From contig RSEF01000004.1 of NCBI GenBank assembly GCA_003993805.1, forward strand, positions 23,934,930 to 23,998,929: a stretch of 64,000 nucleotides of DNA, written 5' to 3'. How positions within the stretch are numbered: position 1 is the first letter of the stretch; each line of letters starts with the position of its first letter. Below the pieces are notes generated by a model. The model searched no databases and was not told the origin of the DNA. It worked only from the letters and a program-made list of their open reading frames with translations. The position numbers and the translations under genes are program-made. Below are positions 48,713-61,100 of the stretch, piece by piece. This DNA is from Himantopus leucocephalus. Taxonomy: Eukaryota; Chordata; Aves; Charadriiformes; Recurvirostridae.

Positions 48713-49089
48713 GTGAGCTCCGCCGGGCCACCTTCCCTAGCCGGGAGACCGGGGCGGACGGAGGACGGCTGGGGTCTGGTCTGGTGTGGTCTGGTGTGGT
48801 CCGGGCCCGAGCCCATGGCGGGAGGGAAGATGCTGAATCCTCTTGGGAAGAGGGAACCGTGAGGGGAGCCGGGCCCCAGCCCTTTGTTTTGGGGGAGAAT
48901 GGGGTTAGGGGGGGCGGGTGTGGGGTGTTTCGGAGGGGCTGCTTCCCGCCGGGGTGACGGGCCCCGGGGTGGGAGGGGTGGGGTGGGCTGGGGTGGGAAG
49001 GGATGGGATGGGATGGGATGCTGCGGGGCGATGGAAGGGGCTCCCCCGCCCGGTGCCTGACCGTGCCGCCGCCTCGCCCTGCCCCGCAG
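48713..49089 (+). other. GUCY1B1: GUCY1B1 intron 1 (377 bp, G-rich)
   Basis: GTGAGC donor, acceptor ctgccccgcag. Strongly G-rich on the coding strand, with a 'ggtctggtctggtgtggt' repeat near 48773-48801 and a long G-run segment at 48965-49019. Such GGG-rich short introns usually rely on intronic G-run splicing enhancers. Confidence 0.85.
48965..49019 (+). repeat. G-quadruplex-prone tract with (GGGAT)n
   Basis: Ten or more runs of three to four G separated by one- to three-base loops, ending in four 'gggat' units at about 49000-49019. It meets the G-quadruplex rule many times on the non-template strand of GUCY1B1. Confidence 0.8.
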
Positions 49090-49163
49090 TACGGCTTCGT
49101 AAATCACGCCCTGGAGCTGCTCGTCATCCGCAACTACGGCCCCGCCGTCTGGGAGGACATCAA
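49090..49163 (+). CDS. GUCY1B1: GUCY1B1 coding exon 2 (residues 2-25)
   Basis: Encodes [20 protein letters not shown] then WEDI and two bases (AA) of Lys26. It is bounded by ccccgcag and GTAAGT. This is the N-terminal helix of the beta-1 H-NOX domain, which binds the NO-sensing heme through His105 further on (outside the window). Beta-1 pairs with the alpha-1 product of the neighbouring gene to form the active cyclase. Residue 20 is Ala, where mammalian beta-1 has Glu. The gene is partial here: the remaining exons lie beyond 64000. Confidence 0.95.
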
Positions 49164-52100
49164 GTAAGTGTGTTGTGCTTCTCCGCGCGTGTGCGTGTCC
49201 CGCCGCGGGGGCGGGCTGGGCCCGGGGGTAGCGGGCAGGGCGGCCGCGGCCCGGCGGCGCCCCGTTTGCCGCCCGGCGCGGCTGCTGGGTACCGGCAGGT
49301 CTGTATCAAGGTCCGTCGTCCGTCGGCGGCTGGCAGCCGTCCCCGGGAGGTGGCTCGCAGCCGTTGACAGGACCAGCACGGTTCTTGCCGCGTTTGGTGC
49401 CGCTCGGGGCCTTTCTGAACGCCGCCGGGACCCGCCTTGTTCCGTCGTTACTGATCTCTCGGAGCCGCAGCGGAGGTGGCGTTGATCCCTGCGTTTGCCT
49501 CGGTTATACGAAGTGTATGGCAGAAGTAACGGGCAGGCAAAACGTCCCAAAAACCACGGAAGCCCTTCCTTGAGTCAGACCACCAGAGGAACCATGCGGC
49601 AGTTACATCTCTTTGCGTTCCTGAAGGAACTGAAACACAGTTTTTAGCTCGTAAGCTCTGTCTAAAACTAGGGTGAGATTTTGGTCATGTGCTCAGCTTG
49701 AAATTAAATGAAGCCTCTGCTGTAAAGAAATATGTATAAGAATATGCATATAAGAATGCTTTTTGGCCGCCTTCTCTTGAACCCGATTTCTTGTGTCCAA
49801 CCCTTGCTTGTCTGGCAGTATAGCATCTTTCCAAGCAGACGTCTGTCTTCACTTTAAAATTTTGATGAATTGTGGGATTGCACAAAACGTTTGAAATGAA
49901 TAGTGCAAACAAAATTCTATTTACCATAAATACAGTAATATTGATACTTGGGCAGAACTACAAGAAATATTTTTAAAAAGACGTAAGTGCTTACAGATTT
50001 GTAAACTTACTTTGTAAGGCTTCAGATAACTATGTGGTTAGAAGAAAGGGTTTAATGTGCTCTCTTGATATCGTATGTTTTAAGGGAGAAATAGGTTATC
50101 CACCTTGGAGAAAGTGGTCTTATTTCAACTGGACACCTTCTTCTATACTCCTCTCTCCCATTTATTTTGGGCCAATTTTGGTATGTCAATGTAGCTGTCC
50201 TGCCATCGTCCTAATACAATTCTTGGAGTTAAAGGACTGCTCTTGACTGTGAGATTTTTGTGACCATGACACTTTTTTTCATTAATCCATTCATTAAGAA
50301 TGTAGTAATCTTACACGGTAGCATGAAATCAGAGAATAATAGAAGTGTTTGCTGGAAGGGACCTCTGGACATCGTCTAGTCCAGTCTCTGTTCCAACCAG
50401 GACTGTTACCGACACTAGATCAGGTCTCAGCTACGACTTTTGTCTTGCTGAGTCTTTAAAATCACCAAAGATGGAGAGTCCACAGTTTGGTTCAGCAGAC
50501 ATTCACTGTTCCAGTTATCCCTGACAGTTAGTCTATAAATTATTTTTTTCAAATGCAGTTCTATGGATTGCATTGATGAGTCTTCAGTGAAATGCCACAC
50601 AGTTTTGTGCTGTAAGTTGAGGTATATAAGTTTATTTTTCGTACCTTATTTAAACGTACTGATCTGTTTTGAATTCTTATGGTATGATACTGACTTTATA
50701 TGACACATGTAAGATAAGAGACTTCATGAAAGAAATAGTGATACAGACATCATTTTCCATTAAAATTATAATAAAATATGTATAAAATATAATAAAGAAT
50801 GTTCACTCTTTACTGGCATGCCATCCCTTACCAAGATGCCTTTGAGTATTATGATCCACTTTTGTCCAGATTACCCACTGAACAGAATTTGTACTTCAGA
50901 TTAATCCGTCTGAGAAGATACAAAGTTTCATCTTCCAGTACAAGATCATGATGCAGAATGTCAGAACCCGGTCATAATTCCTGATGCATCCTATCTCTAA
51001 GATTTTACACACACCTAATAGAATACTGAACATAACTAAAGCCTATGAGGAGTATTACTCATTTAACATTTTGGAGAAATTTAATAGAAAGATACGAAAT
51101 ATTTTGCAAAGGTCAGCTGTGAAAATTCAGGAAGCTGCTACTACATCCTGTTTCTGTTTTTCACCTGAGAAACATTTCTGTCTTGTAGCAGCCCAACAGC
51201 TAGGCTCTGCTATTAACTCACAGAGAAGATGGCTTTCTGGAAGCTGTACCACACCACCACCAAAACAGAAGAATGGAACATGATCTGCAAGAAAGAACCA
51301 ACATATATGCAACAGTTGCCATAGCTCCTTATGCTAAAGCTGCTTGCAACAGGGTATTTATTTAGCAAGATTTATCTTAAAAAGTAGTGAATCCTAGAGT
51401 TTAGAAACCAGCGAACCCCTATCTATCTCACTGGAACAGATTATAGTGGTACTGGTTTAGGGGATGGTACAGCATCAACTGATAGCCACTAAATGTTTGT
51501 AGTTCTAGGTACTTTAAGTTTCTGTGGTGCACTTACAGACGTGTTGTGGAAGAGGTTAGATGTTTTACCTTGTGTAAGCAAATACAGACTTCTTGCAAAG
51601 GCTTTGTTAGAACTGTCAATCATTTAGGAAAAAATGGGAAGATACAGACCAGTGTTGTAGCATGCTGGGTTGAATCAGTTGAATCACTGATGATTGAATT
51701 GGGGGAGTAATTGTTGAAGTCAACAGTCTTTGGCTGTTTAAAAAAATGAGAGGAACTTCGCACTGTTAATGTGGTTGAATTTGCAACAAATTAAGCATTT
51801 CTATGAAGCCGAAAGGCCTCTGGGTAGTTCAGTACAAAATTTGGCATCTAAGCTTTTTATTTTTATGTTGAGCTGATCACATATTGCTATTTTGTTCTCC
51901 TTGAAGTCACTGCAGAAGCTGTGAATCATCATTGCAGAGCAGTGGGTTGGGATTGCCGAGTGATTCTCAAATGCCAGTGGGTGAATTTGTACTTAATATT
52001 GATAGAAGTGAAAAGAAAACATAGAACTGAATAAACTGAAGTAATGAAAACAGGTCATTCTTCAAAAAAGTACATTCAGAAAAGTTAACTACTGAATTGA

Positions 52101-55100
52101 AAGGATATACTCCATCTGAAGCATGAAAACTCTTCTGTAGCTTCTTCAGTCAAAAATGACATTGAATGAAGTTCTTAAATACAGAATTTGGGGGACCAAA
52201 TAGTTGAATTTGATGCTTTTATGAGAGTGGTGTTTTCGTTGCCATCACTTAGTGTTAACTGAGTCAGAATGATGACTTCATCTGCTTTTAAAACAGAACA
52301 TAACTAAACAACGGACTTTTTTTCATGTCAGGCAACCTTTACAATGAGGCACTAAGCTCATGAAAAAATTACAGTATATACTCTGAAATTTTACTGAATA
52401 TCAGTTTTGTCAGCTCAATGGAAATATGGCTTGGTTTTTCTAAAGAACTAGAATTAAAATGCTTAAAACCCAAAACAATTCAAAGCCATCTATTGCTGAA
52501 ACAACATTATTGAATTCAAAATAAGATACGGCATATGAGTGATGAAAGGTGATCTTGATTTATGGAGGCTTTATTCATTTTCTTAACCACAAAATCTCAA
52601 AAATTTGTTTCTCCTTAGCCTTTCTCTGGCTGCCACTCATAGAATTGAGAATTTGGGCTTGTGGACAGTTTTATCGTCATGAAGCCCTAGAAGCCTTAGA
52701 GGGATTTAGCAAGGCTGGATGAGAGAGGGCGAGTGAGAGACACTTGGGACAGTCCTTCTGCAGTTGCTGAATTCTGCAGTAGCAGATTTTTCTTGGTGGA
52801 AAATGAAGATGATTCAGCATAATAATTTCTTTTGCTTACTGCCAGTTGTAAGCTGCATATACACTTCTCATTGTAGTTCACTCCTTCAGGCCTTGAAAGG
52901 GAAGACGTAGGACCTGGAATACATGGAGACAGGCTTCTTCGATCAGCACTCCACTAGCTCTGCAAAGAGTTATTAGTAAATAAACTGTTACTTAGAGTTG
53001 TTAACTACATTTTTGTTGGGAAGGCACTTTTCATGTGTCCTTTCCCTGCTTAAGAGAAAAGCTCTCTCAAATCCCTTATTTCGTCATCATCACATCCAGA
53101 GGGCTATTTCAGATTGTGTGGCCACAATTGCAATGGCTTGAAAAGATGGTTCTCATGATTCCTTTGGCATCAGATATCTTCAATTCCTCTGCAGCCAACA
53201 TAAATGCTAGCTAACATAAACTAAAAATCGTCAGGCCTGACCATTCTCACATACATGCAGTTGCACGTGCTCATGTCTGATGAAGGCCAAATTTGTACTG
53301 CTGGGTTATATGGTAGTGTGTGAATGTGATAGTAAGTAGTGTGTGTAGAATTATTGTCTATGTACCTGGTCCAAAACAAAACAGAGAAATTACCCATGTT
53401 AGAAAAAAATAAAATTGAATCCAAGGCTTATGAAGTTCTGTCTTCTCTGGTATGTTTTTGTGGTGGACATATTTAAACAGGTATGTGGTTAGATATTTTT
53501 AAAAGGGGCCTCTATCATGATAAAATCTGAGCTCTTCTGCAAAAGCTGTTACATCCAGCTGAGCTGAAGAGCCAATATATGTGAAATTCTGACCACTCCA
53601 TTCAGCATCTCTAAAGGTTTAATTGTGTAACAAGCATTAACAGGGATGTCTTCTTGAAACAGGTCCAGGACAATATGTGGGAGCTAGAGCAATGTTGTCA
53701 GCAGGGAATATGTACATAGTCATTTATCCTGTGTTTCCCAACAGTATCCCTCTGCGTTTGATTAAATGAATACAGGGTTTTCCCATGGGCTTCTAAATCT
53801 GAATTTAGGCCAGGTTAGATGCTCAAACTGTGACACTTTCAAATACATTGCCAAGAAAAGGAATGAGAACTCAAATGTCTTGTTAATTCATCACAAGACT
53901 GTGGAATAAGTTAGTATTTTTCCTACAGAGGTACCTGAAAGATCTGTTTTTGGGAAATGAAGTGGCACAGCCAGCCAACTGCAGTCTTTAGCATCTTCCT
54001 TCTGTTTCTCCAGTAGGAGTCCCCACAAAAACATGTAGCCTGATGAGCATGGAAAAAACAGAACAGAAGTTGAAAACTCTGTGTTTGCAAAAAGTAACTA
54101 CCTAGAGGTCAAATCACTTTTTAATTGATTCTAGAAAATAATATCTGTATTGAAACTTGCACCGTAGCAAAATAGGCATTTTGTTCATCAAGAGCCATGT
54201 GTCCTTTGCTGGCTGTACCTTGGCTTGAGGTACAGAAAGCAAGTAATAGTCTTATTTTTCTGGTGTTCAATGCTTAATGTAGAATTAAGGCATCATCCTT
54301 AATTCTACAAAAGGCACCCGCCTTTCATCCTCCTTTTGTGGGTTAGGCTGGCATGTGCTGTCCACACATGCTATTAAAGCCAAAACTCCAGGTACGGGGA
54401 GCCTGCTGCGTAGCTCAAACTTTACATGGACCCAGTGGTCTGGAAGTGTACACAAAAGAAGAGCAAAAGTCAATCACTTGTCCTATGAGGAAGCAAATTT
54501 TTGTTGTTCTCCCCCAGACCTCACTCATTATCTCCTACCAAGGCTCCAGGCTAGCTGACTCTTCAGAATTTGTTTTCTGTAACTCTTCTGTTATGGTTGA
54601 AATGGTGAAACACTGAGGGTTGAAAAATGATCCTGATGCAATGTAAGTGGAAAGCTTCTCTCCTCAGTTTCAAATTGGGTTAAACTGAAGTGGTGGAAAA
54701 CCCTGTACGATTTGGGGGAGTGAAATAAACTGCAGGGCTATCATTTGCCTTTAGAAAACTAAACAGACACAGAAACTTCTGCGCTGTATTGGTAAAGGCT
54801 AACATAGGTCAGATTTTAGTTACTCAGGGTGGCTTTTGCAGTAAAGTGTAGGTGATTTAAGAATAAATGTTTATTGGGTAATTTTTCAAAGCAGTCCTAG
54901 CAGTTAGTTACATCAGTGTTGTTGCAGGTTGGCTGGTTAAGTCAGGAGAGGTAGATGCTTTTATTCATTTATGCATTTAAAAATGTCCTCCACTGACTTT
55001 CACTAGAATTTAGATACTTATGAACTCATAGACAGGATGTGATAACCTGATTAATTTTATTTGCAGTTATATTCCAAAACAGTAAATAATATAAAAACAT

Positions 55101-58100
55101 ATAATATAATAGAAAATCTACTCAACTCAGCCTTTAAGAATATATACTACATTTTTTTTACAGGGTACAGACTTGGATTTTTTTTTTAAACTTGCATTGT
55201 TTCCTGGGAATTTCTTGCATAGCAAAATCTGCCCATTTTTGTGCTTCTTAAACAAAGCAAATACTAAAAAAACTTTTGTAGCTGCAGAATAAAGACACTA
55301 GCTTGACTCTACGGTGTCCATATATTGAATTCAGAATGTCACCTTGTCCAAGATGTTTTTTTCTGCTTATGAATATGGCAAAATGCAATTTACATCTGTT
55401 GACAAATCCTGTAAAAGTCAAGGTTTTGGTCTATTACTGTTGCTTAGCACGATGTAATAATAATTCATACTATAGTATAGTTTGCCTTTTCAGAAACATA
55501 GAAAAATACGCACAAAAGCTGTAAAGAAGGACTGTTGTTACAAGTTATGAAAGTAAGCTCTTAAGTGGTGTTGGAATTCAGATAAAGCGTAGGTCTGATG
55601 CTCATTGGTATGTAAAGTTCATGAAAGCTATGTTTGGAGCATAAAAAGTGCTGAGTACCTTGAAAAAACAGGTCCACCTGTCTCAAATTGAGCACCCAAA
55701 ATTAAGGAAACCTTTCTGATCCATGGTAGTCTTGCCTATTTAAAATGGAAACGGTATAATTGGCCTCACGAGCTTGTTGGAGAGCTAATTAACGCTTGTG
55801 CATGCAAATAGTATAGGGGTCAGTTCCAAAGGAAGGCTTGTTAGAAAGGAATAATTCTGTCTTCAGAGCTGGATTTGAAAGCCGTGCTGTAAATCAAGCC
55901 TGAGGTTATATATCGATGAATGTGATAAAATAAAATAGAGAATAGTTGTGCATTAACTGAGTAGGATCTAGCCTCAGTATTGCAAGAATCGGTAGCCTGG
56001 AGGAAAGGGAACAGGTTCTGTGGGCTCATGGGTGTGACTGGTAGGTTGTGTCATGCAGGCTCTGGGAGAGGCAGGGAAATGTGGCTTGGAGCAAACTTGA
56101 CTAATGTTGCTATGAGAGGTATCGGAGTCCATCTTTCCTGCTTTCACAAAACAACAAAAACCTTCATCAAACGCTTATGGTTCTTTGTGAGGCACTCGTT
56201 TTATTTCTTCATAATCATTCTGGAAAATGTGATGTTTTCTAAGTTTTCAGCTGACTGTAGTTTCTATATATAGGGCAACCCTTTAAAAAGCATGTAAAGC
56301 AGTACCATGGTCTATACCAATCTGTCTACAGTGTTACTAGGAGAGAAGATGGGTAATCACCAGCCTAGAATGTAAAGTTTTTGGAGAAACTGTATTTGTA
56401 TATGTAGATACATATACATGTAAATATTTATGCATATGTGTGTGTGCATATTATGTCTACATAACTGCAACGTGGCTTGGGCAATAAAAATGCATACTAA
56501 ATAAAAGATAAGAAAGATCCGTGCAAAATGTGATGTGTGGTGTTTCAATTAGGTATCATGTGGAGCTGAAGTGAGTGAAAGGCCTTCCAGTTATTTGTGA
56601 TATTTCTCAACAAGGACTGATTTGCAAGAGAACCTTGGTTCCAACCTCCTTTTAAACATCTAAGTGTCGGTTTGGATGTGCCTAGGGCTTGAATTTGGTT
56701 TGATCCTATTAATGCCTTTGGGATTTCTCCCATCAAATTGCTGGCTTTCCTATTCCCTTCTTATGTACTTCTCTTCCCAGGAACTGTAGAAAACCTCCAG
56801 GTAACTAACAAGTGGGTTGCAGATTTTACCACATAGGCACGTATAGCTGTATATTGCAGTGGTGGTAATCAGTCCTATGTGAATCATCTCTCCCGCTTTG
56901 TTGAACTGTTGTGAGCTTGCTCAGTATTTCCATTTCCCAGCCCTCAACCAATTTATTATAAATAATGCTTGCTTTATAGTTTACCTAAAGTTACTGATTC
57001 TTTCATGCTCAAAACCGTTGCAGACATACTGTGTTAATTATTCTAATTGTCTTCTCACCATGAACACTGATGAAAAAATAGACTATTCACTAGAGTTTTA
57101 GATTGGAAGTCCATACTTATTTTGGGTCATGTAGGACTCAGTTATAATTAATTGCCGTGGTCTGTGGAAAAACATGAAAATTGATTTTTCGCTGCCTCCT
57201 TAGCACCATGTGGGTTTACCCAGTGCTGAAGATGGAGCATTCTGTTCAATCAATCTCATAACAATTTTGAAAAAAATACAGATTACTTATAAAGAGGTGC
57301 CAGAAAGAGACTTTGGAAAGCCATTAGTGGTGAAAGGACAATAGATTATTTTTTTTTAATCCATGCACCTCTCAACATTAATGAGTGTTTATCCAGAAAC
57401 TGGCATTAAGTAGGAACATTTATTGTTGTTTATGTTTGTAAGTCCTTATTTCATAGTATTCCAAAGTTCTAATCAGTATTTTTTAAGTTTTCTTAAAACT
57501 GATGCTGAAGAGATGGTTTTTCATGGGTCTGGAGGTTAATATTCAAAAGATTTATAGGGTCAGGACACTACACTTCCTGCTCCTTCAGTTCCTCAGAGTG
57601 GAAGGACCTGCTTGGAGGTCAGGAGTTTAAACCGTGTGGATGCCAAATTCTTTAATTCGCCTGGGAAAGACTTGGCTAAAAGCAAATAGTGGCATGTTGT
57701 GAAACGTGGTGTGAGTGTTCTTGCAGTATCTCTCAGGTACTTTGCAGTTTTCCCAGAACTTGGAAGTGCTTTTAGACCTGTCAGGGTACCAGGTGTTAGA
57801 AACGTATCACTCACTCTTATAAATGCAGTGCTTAAAAGAGTATTTTGTAAATATCATTCCTTTTAGTCCACTTATGTAAAAGGAAGCAAAATAATGCTGG
57901 TGTTACATTTTTAATAATATTTTTAGTATTTGGAGTAGTAGCAAAGAACTTGTATGTTTGTTAACTGTATCTTCTAGGATTATCTTGTTTTGAAAACCTA
58001 CTTTAAACACTCTCATATCCAGCCTGTAAAACTGGGAAATGGCTCAGAGATCTGAAGTCTATAAATACACCTATTTACTTTACCCAGAACGTCATTTTCC

Positions 58101-61100
58101 TGGACAGATTCCCATTTTTATTTAATCTTGTAACTTAATATAATTTATGTTTTTCCCAGCTGGGTGTTTTAAAATATCTCTGGACCATCCACAACATGTA
58201 CAAGTCTATTTTCTGTTTTTTCCTTTTGGGAGGAGTGAGTAGAGTGGTTCAATATTTTTAATAATTTTTAGAAAAACGTCTTTGTGAAATACTTGACAAA
58301 AAGACGAGAAGCATTTTGAAAACACAAACCATCTGTGAAGTAATATAATGAGCAGTAAGTTTGCCATTTTAATGTAAAAGAGATGCAAAGACGATGATTC
58401 TGGTTTCACTGATACCATCTTTAGTTCTGACACATGTAATTCTGTTTAATAGTGTTTCTCTTGGAATGGAATTAAACTTGACATGCTCCTATCAGTGAGA
58501 TCAGAACCGTGCGGGGTTTCTAAGTGCAGTAGTGTTATTTTGTCATTAAGATTGTTTTGACTGGTCTCTTCAATTTAATGAGCACTTTTTCCATCCTTGG
58601 TACACCAAGAATAGTTAAGCACAATGGTGGCAAAAGTCCCAACAGAAACAATACCTATCATGGAAGAGGTCTGAGAGGTGGTCTTGGAACTAGCTGTTGT
58701 TGTGGTGTGCTCAAGGTGACACACCCAGGGCCTGCACTGAGGACTGGAGTTTTGATAGGAAGAGATCCAGTTGTGCTTTTGGAACACTAGATGATCTGCT
58801 GAGGTGATACTAGAAGCTTCTAAAAAATTGTGTTATGCTGCTGTATCACAGAGAAGCCTGTGTATCTTCAGGATACAAAGTAATTGTTTCTTGCAGGCTT
58901 GTTTCATCCCTTTTTCCTGTTTGTATCCATTACGTTTTCTCAATATTTAGTGCCTGCAAAGTTCTCTAATGGAAAGGGTTCTTCTTCTGTAAGAATTTTT
59001 TTAATTCCAGCTTTATGACTGACTACAGAGAAAGGATAGCAAGTGCTACTTCACATGAATAAAAGAGTTCTGACAGCAGCAACCTTCTTCTTGATTATGA
59101 TTTACTCAGATTCCCTTTGAATGCTACAATCTGACTGCAAAACTACTTTGAAATCCAGTTTGTGCAGAATGGGCTATATAAGTAAGACCAACCTGACGTG
59201 GGATCTAGTCCAACTATGTTGTCTGTAAAATCTGTAAATATAGCAAAAGAAATCCTTACTCCATCAAAATAGAGAAAATATTTCCTCTATGTGAAATAAA
59301 AATGTGTGCAATCTGTGGTGTAAATATCTGCAGTGCAAGATCTGTTCTGATTTTAAGAATGTTTTTTTGTTCGAATGTTTGCCCACACTTAACATTTCAT
59401 CCATCTCTGTGAATTATTAACATTAGCTTTGAACATTAATAGTGTGTTTTCAAATACTAAACTAGTTTCACAATGGGAAAGATTTTCAAAGGGGCCATTG
59501 TACACACGTAGTATCACCTGTAACACTATTCTGTGCTGCTAAACCAACAGAATTTTTCCATTGATTTCAAGGTCAAACCTGTACGTGAAAAATGGCCTCT
59601 ATGTAGCTGTGTTATTTTCCATGGTGCAATGGTTAAGTTTCTTTTTTTCCAAGTAAACTTCCTCACATTAACCTGGATAATATAAACATTCTGGAGGAAA
59701 ACAAAGGCATTTAAGAAAGTTTGGGCTGGAATCTTTGTTTCCCACAATTTGAATAGCTCTGTTATTACATTCAAAATTAGTCTAGAGTAAATAAAAAGGG
59801 CTGCCAGACTGTAGCAGTTAGGACAGGCATAACATAGGATGTAAGTTTTGAACTATGACATATCTCATCCCGTGTGCTGACAACAGGAGTCAGTTTGGGC
59901 AAGAGCATTAAAATCCTGGATTTTTTTAATGTTTTGAATGTAAACTTACTGGCGAGCAAAGCACACCCTTCTTTTGTCTCTGGGAATGTAAATAAGACAT
60001 TAATTGTAAATTCTGTTCTATTTGACTTAGAAGTTATTTTGAAAGAAAGCCATATAAAAGCTAAAATTTTGCTACTGTAGTGCTGCTACTTCACCAAAGA
60101 ATTAATCAGGCCTTGGGAATTTGCCAGAGCTTGTTGCTTTTGGCTCATTTCCAGTCAAGCCTTTAAGAAAGCCACCAACATGTTATTGCTGTTAATGCCT
60201 TTGTGATCAAACACTGCAGTCTGCAGAAAACATTAGAGCTATGCTAATTTGCTCCCATAGTTTCATCTGGTCAAAAACTGGGAATAAAGATTGCAGAAAA
60301 ACATTTCAAGGAAAATGCCACAGTTTTTCATAAAGCTATGGATTATGAAGTTTTCTGTGAAATATGGTCAGCGAAATGTAAATTCGTTGCACCTAAGGAT
60401 GCTGTGTTATATTGCAGTTCTAATCCCAGCTCAGGAACCATCTGTCAGCAAGGACAGGGAAGCTGTTCTGGTCTTTTTAGGTCCGCATACTCAGGTTTGT
60501 AGCCATACCTTGTTGTTCCACACAGGCAAGTTTATTTTCATACGTGGTGCTCAAAGATTATTGGTTTAAAAACAGCTGTATCACACTGAAGGAATTACTG
60601 TTGACGGACCGCCAACCACAGCAGCGCCGCAAAGCTGACAAAGCAGCCTCACTTTTATTATTAGTTATAACAGTTTTCACAACACTATCATATCTTTCTT
60701 CCTATCACCCATCTTGTAGAACCAGTTCTGTAGTGTAAATGCAGGCAGGTTTGATAGATCAGGTAGCGGTCAGGTAATTACGTGAGAAAACTGCAACCAT
60801 GAGGAAACAGTTTAGGGATTGCCCATTCACCTGAATGTACCTTTCAGTTACTTTGTCCTGTTTTGTAGACTGTTGGTGATCACGTCATGGTCAGCCTCTC
60901 TGGTGCTGATAGCTGTGATGCTATGCTCTCTGATACAAGTTCATTAGACAACCCGCAATTTTGTAGACTTACTGAAGGACAAATGTGTCTGTAAAAACAG
61001 GAGTGTTTTCACATTGCATTGACTATTTTGTATAAGCTTGCAGCGGCATTTCCACATCACACGTAGTCTTAAGGCTAATCAAATATTTCAGAGAGAAAGA

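Larger units (their letters stand above)
48150..49480 (+). promoter_or_regulatory. GUCY1B1: CpG island promoter of GUCY1B1
   Basis: About 1.3 kb of GC- and CpG-rich DNA covering the 5' flank, exon 1, intron 1, exon 2 and the start of intron 2 of GUCY1B1. No TATA box. Multiple GC boxes and three inverted CCAAT boxes (48540, 48572, 48603) lie just before exon 1, a typical TATA-less housekeeping-type architecture. Long ORFs on both strands here are compositional artefacts. Confidence 0.85.

Noticed and set aside
47963..49573. Long ORFs on both strands over the second CpG island
   Set aside because: Same compositional artefact. Only the 74-nt GUCY1B1 exon 2 (and the ATG of exon 1) show family identity and proper splice sites.
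59190..59225. Possible CR1 scrap ('gggatctagtccaacta')
   Set aside because: Only a short stretch resembles reverse-oriented CR1; flanks do not continue the match.
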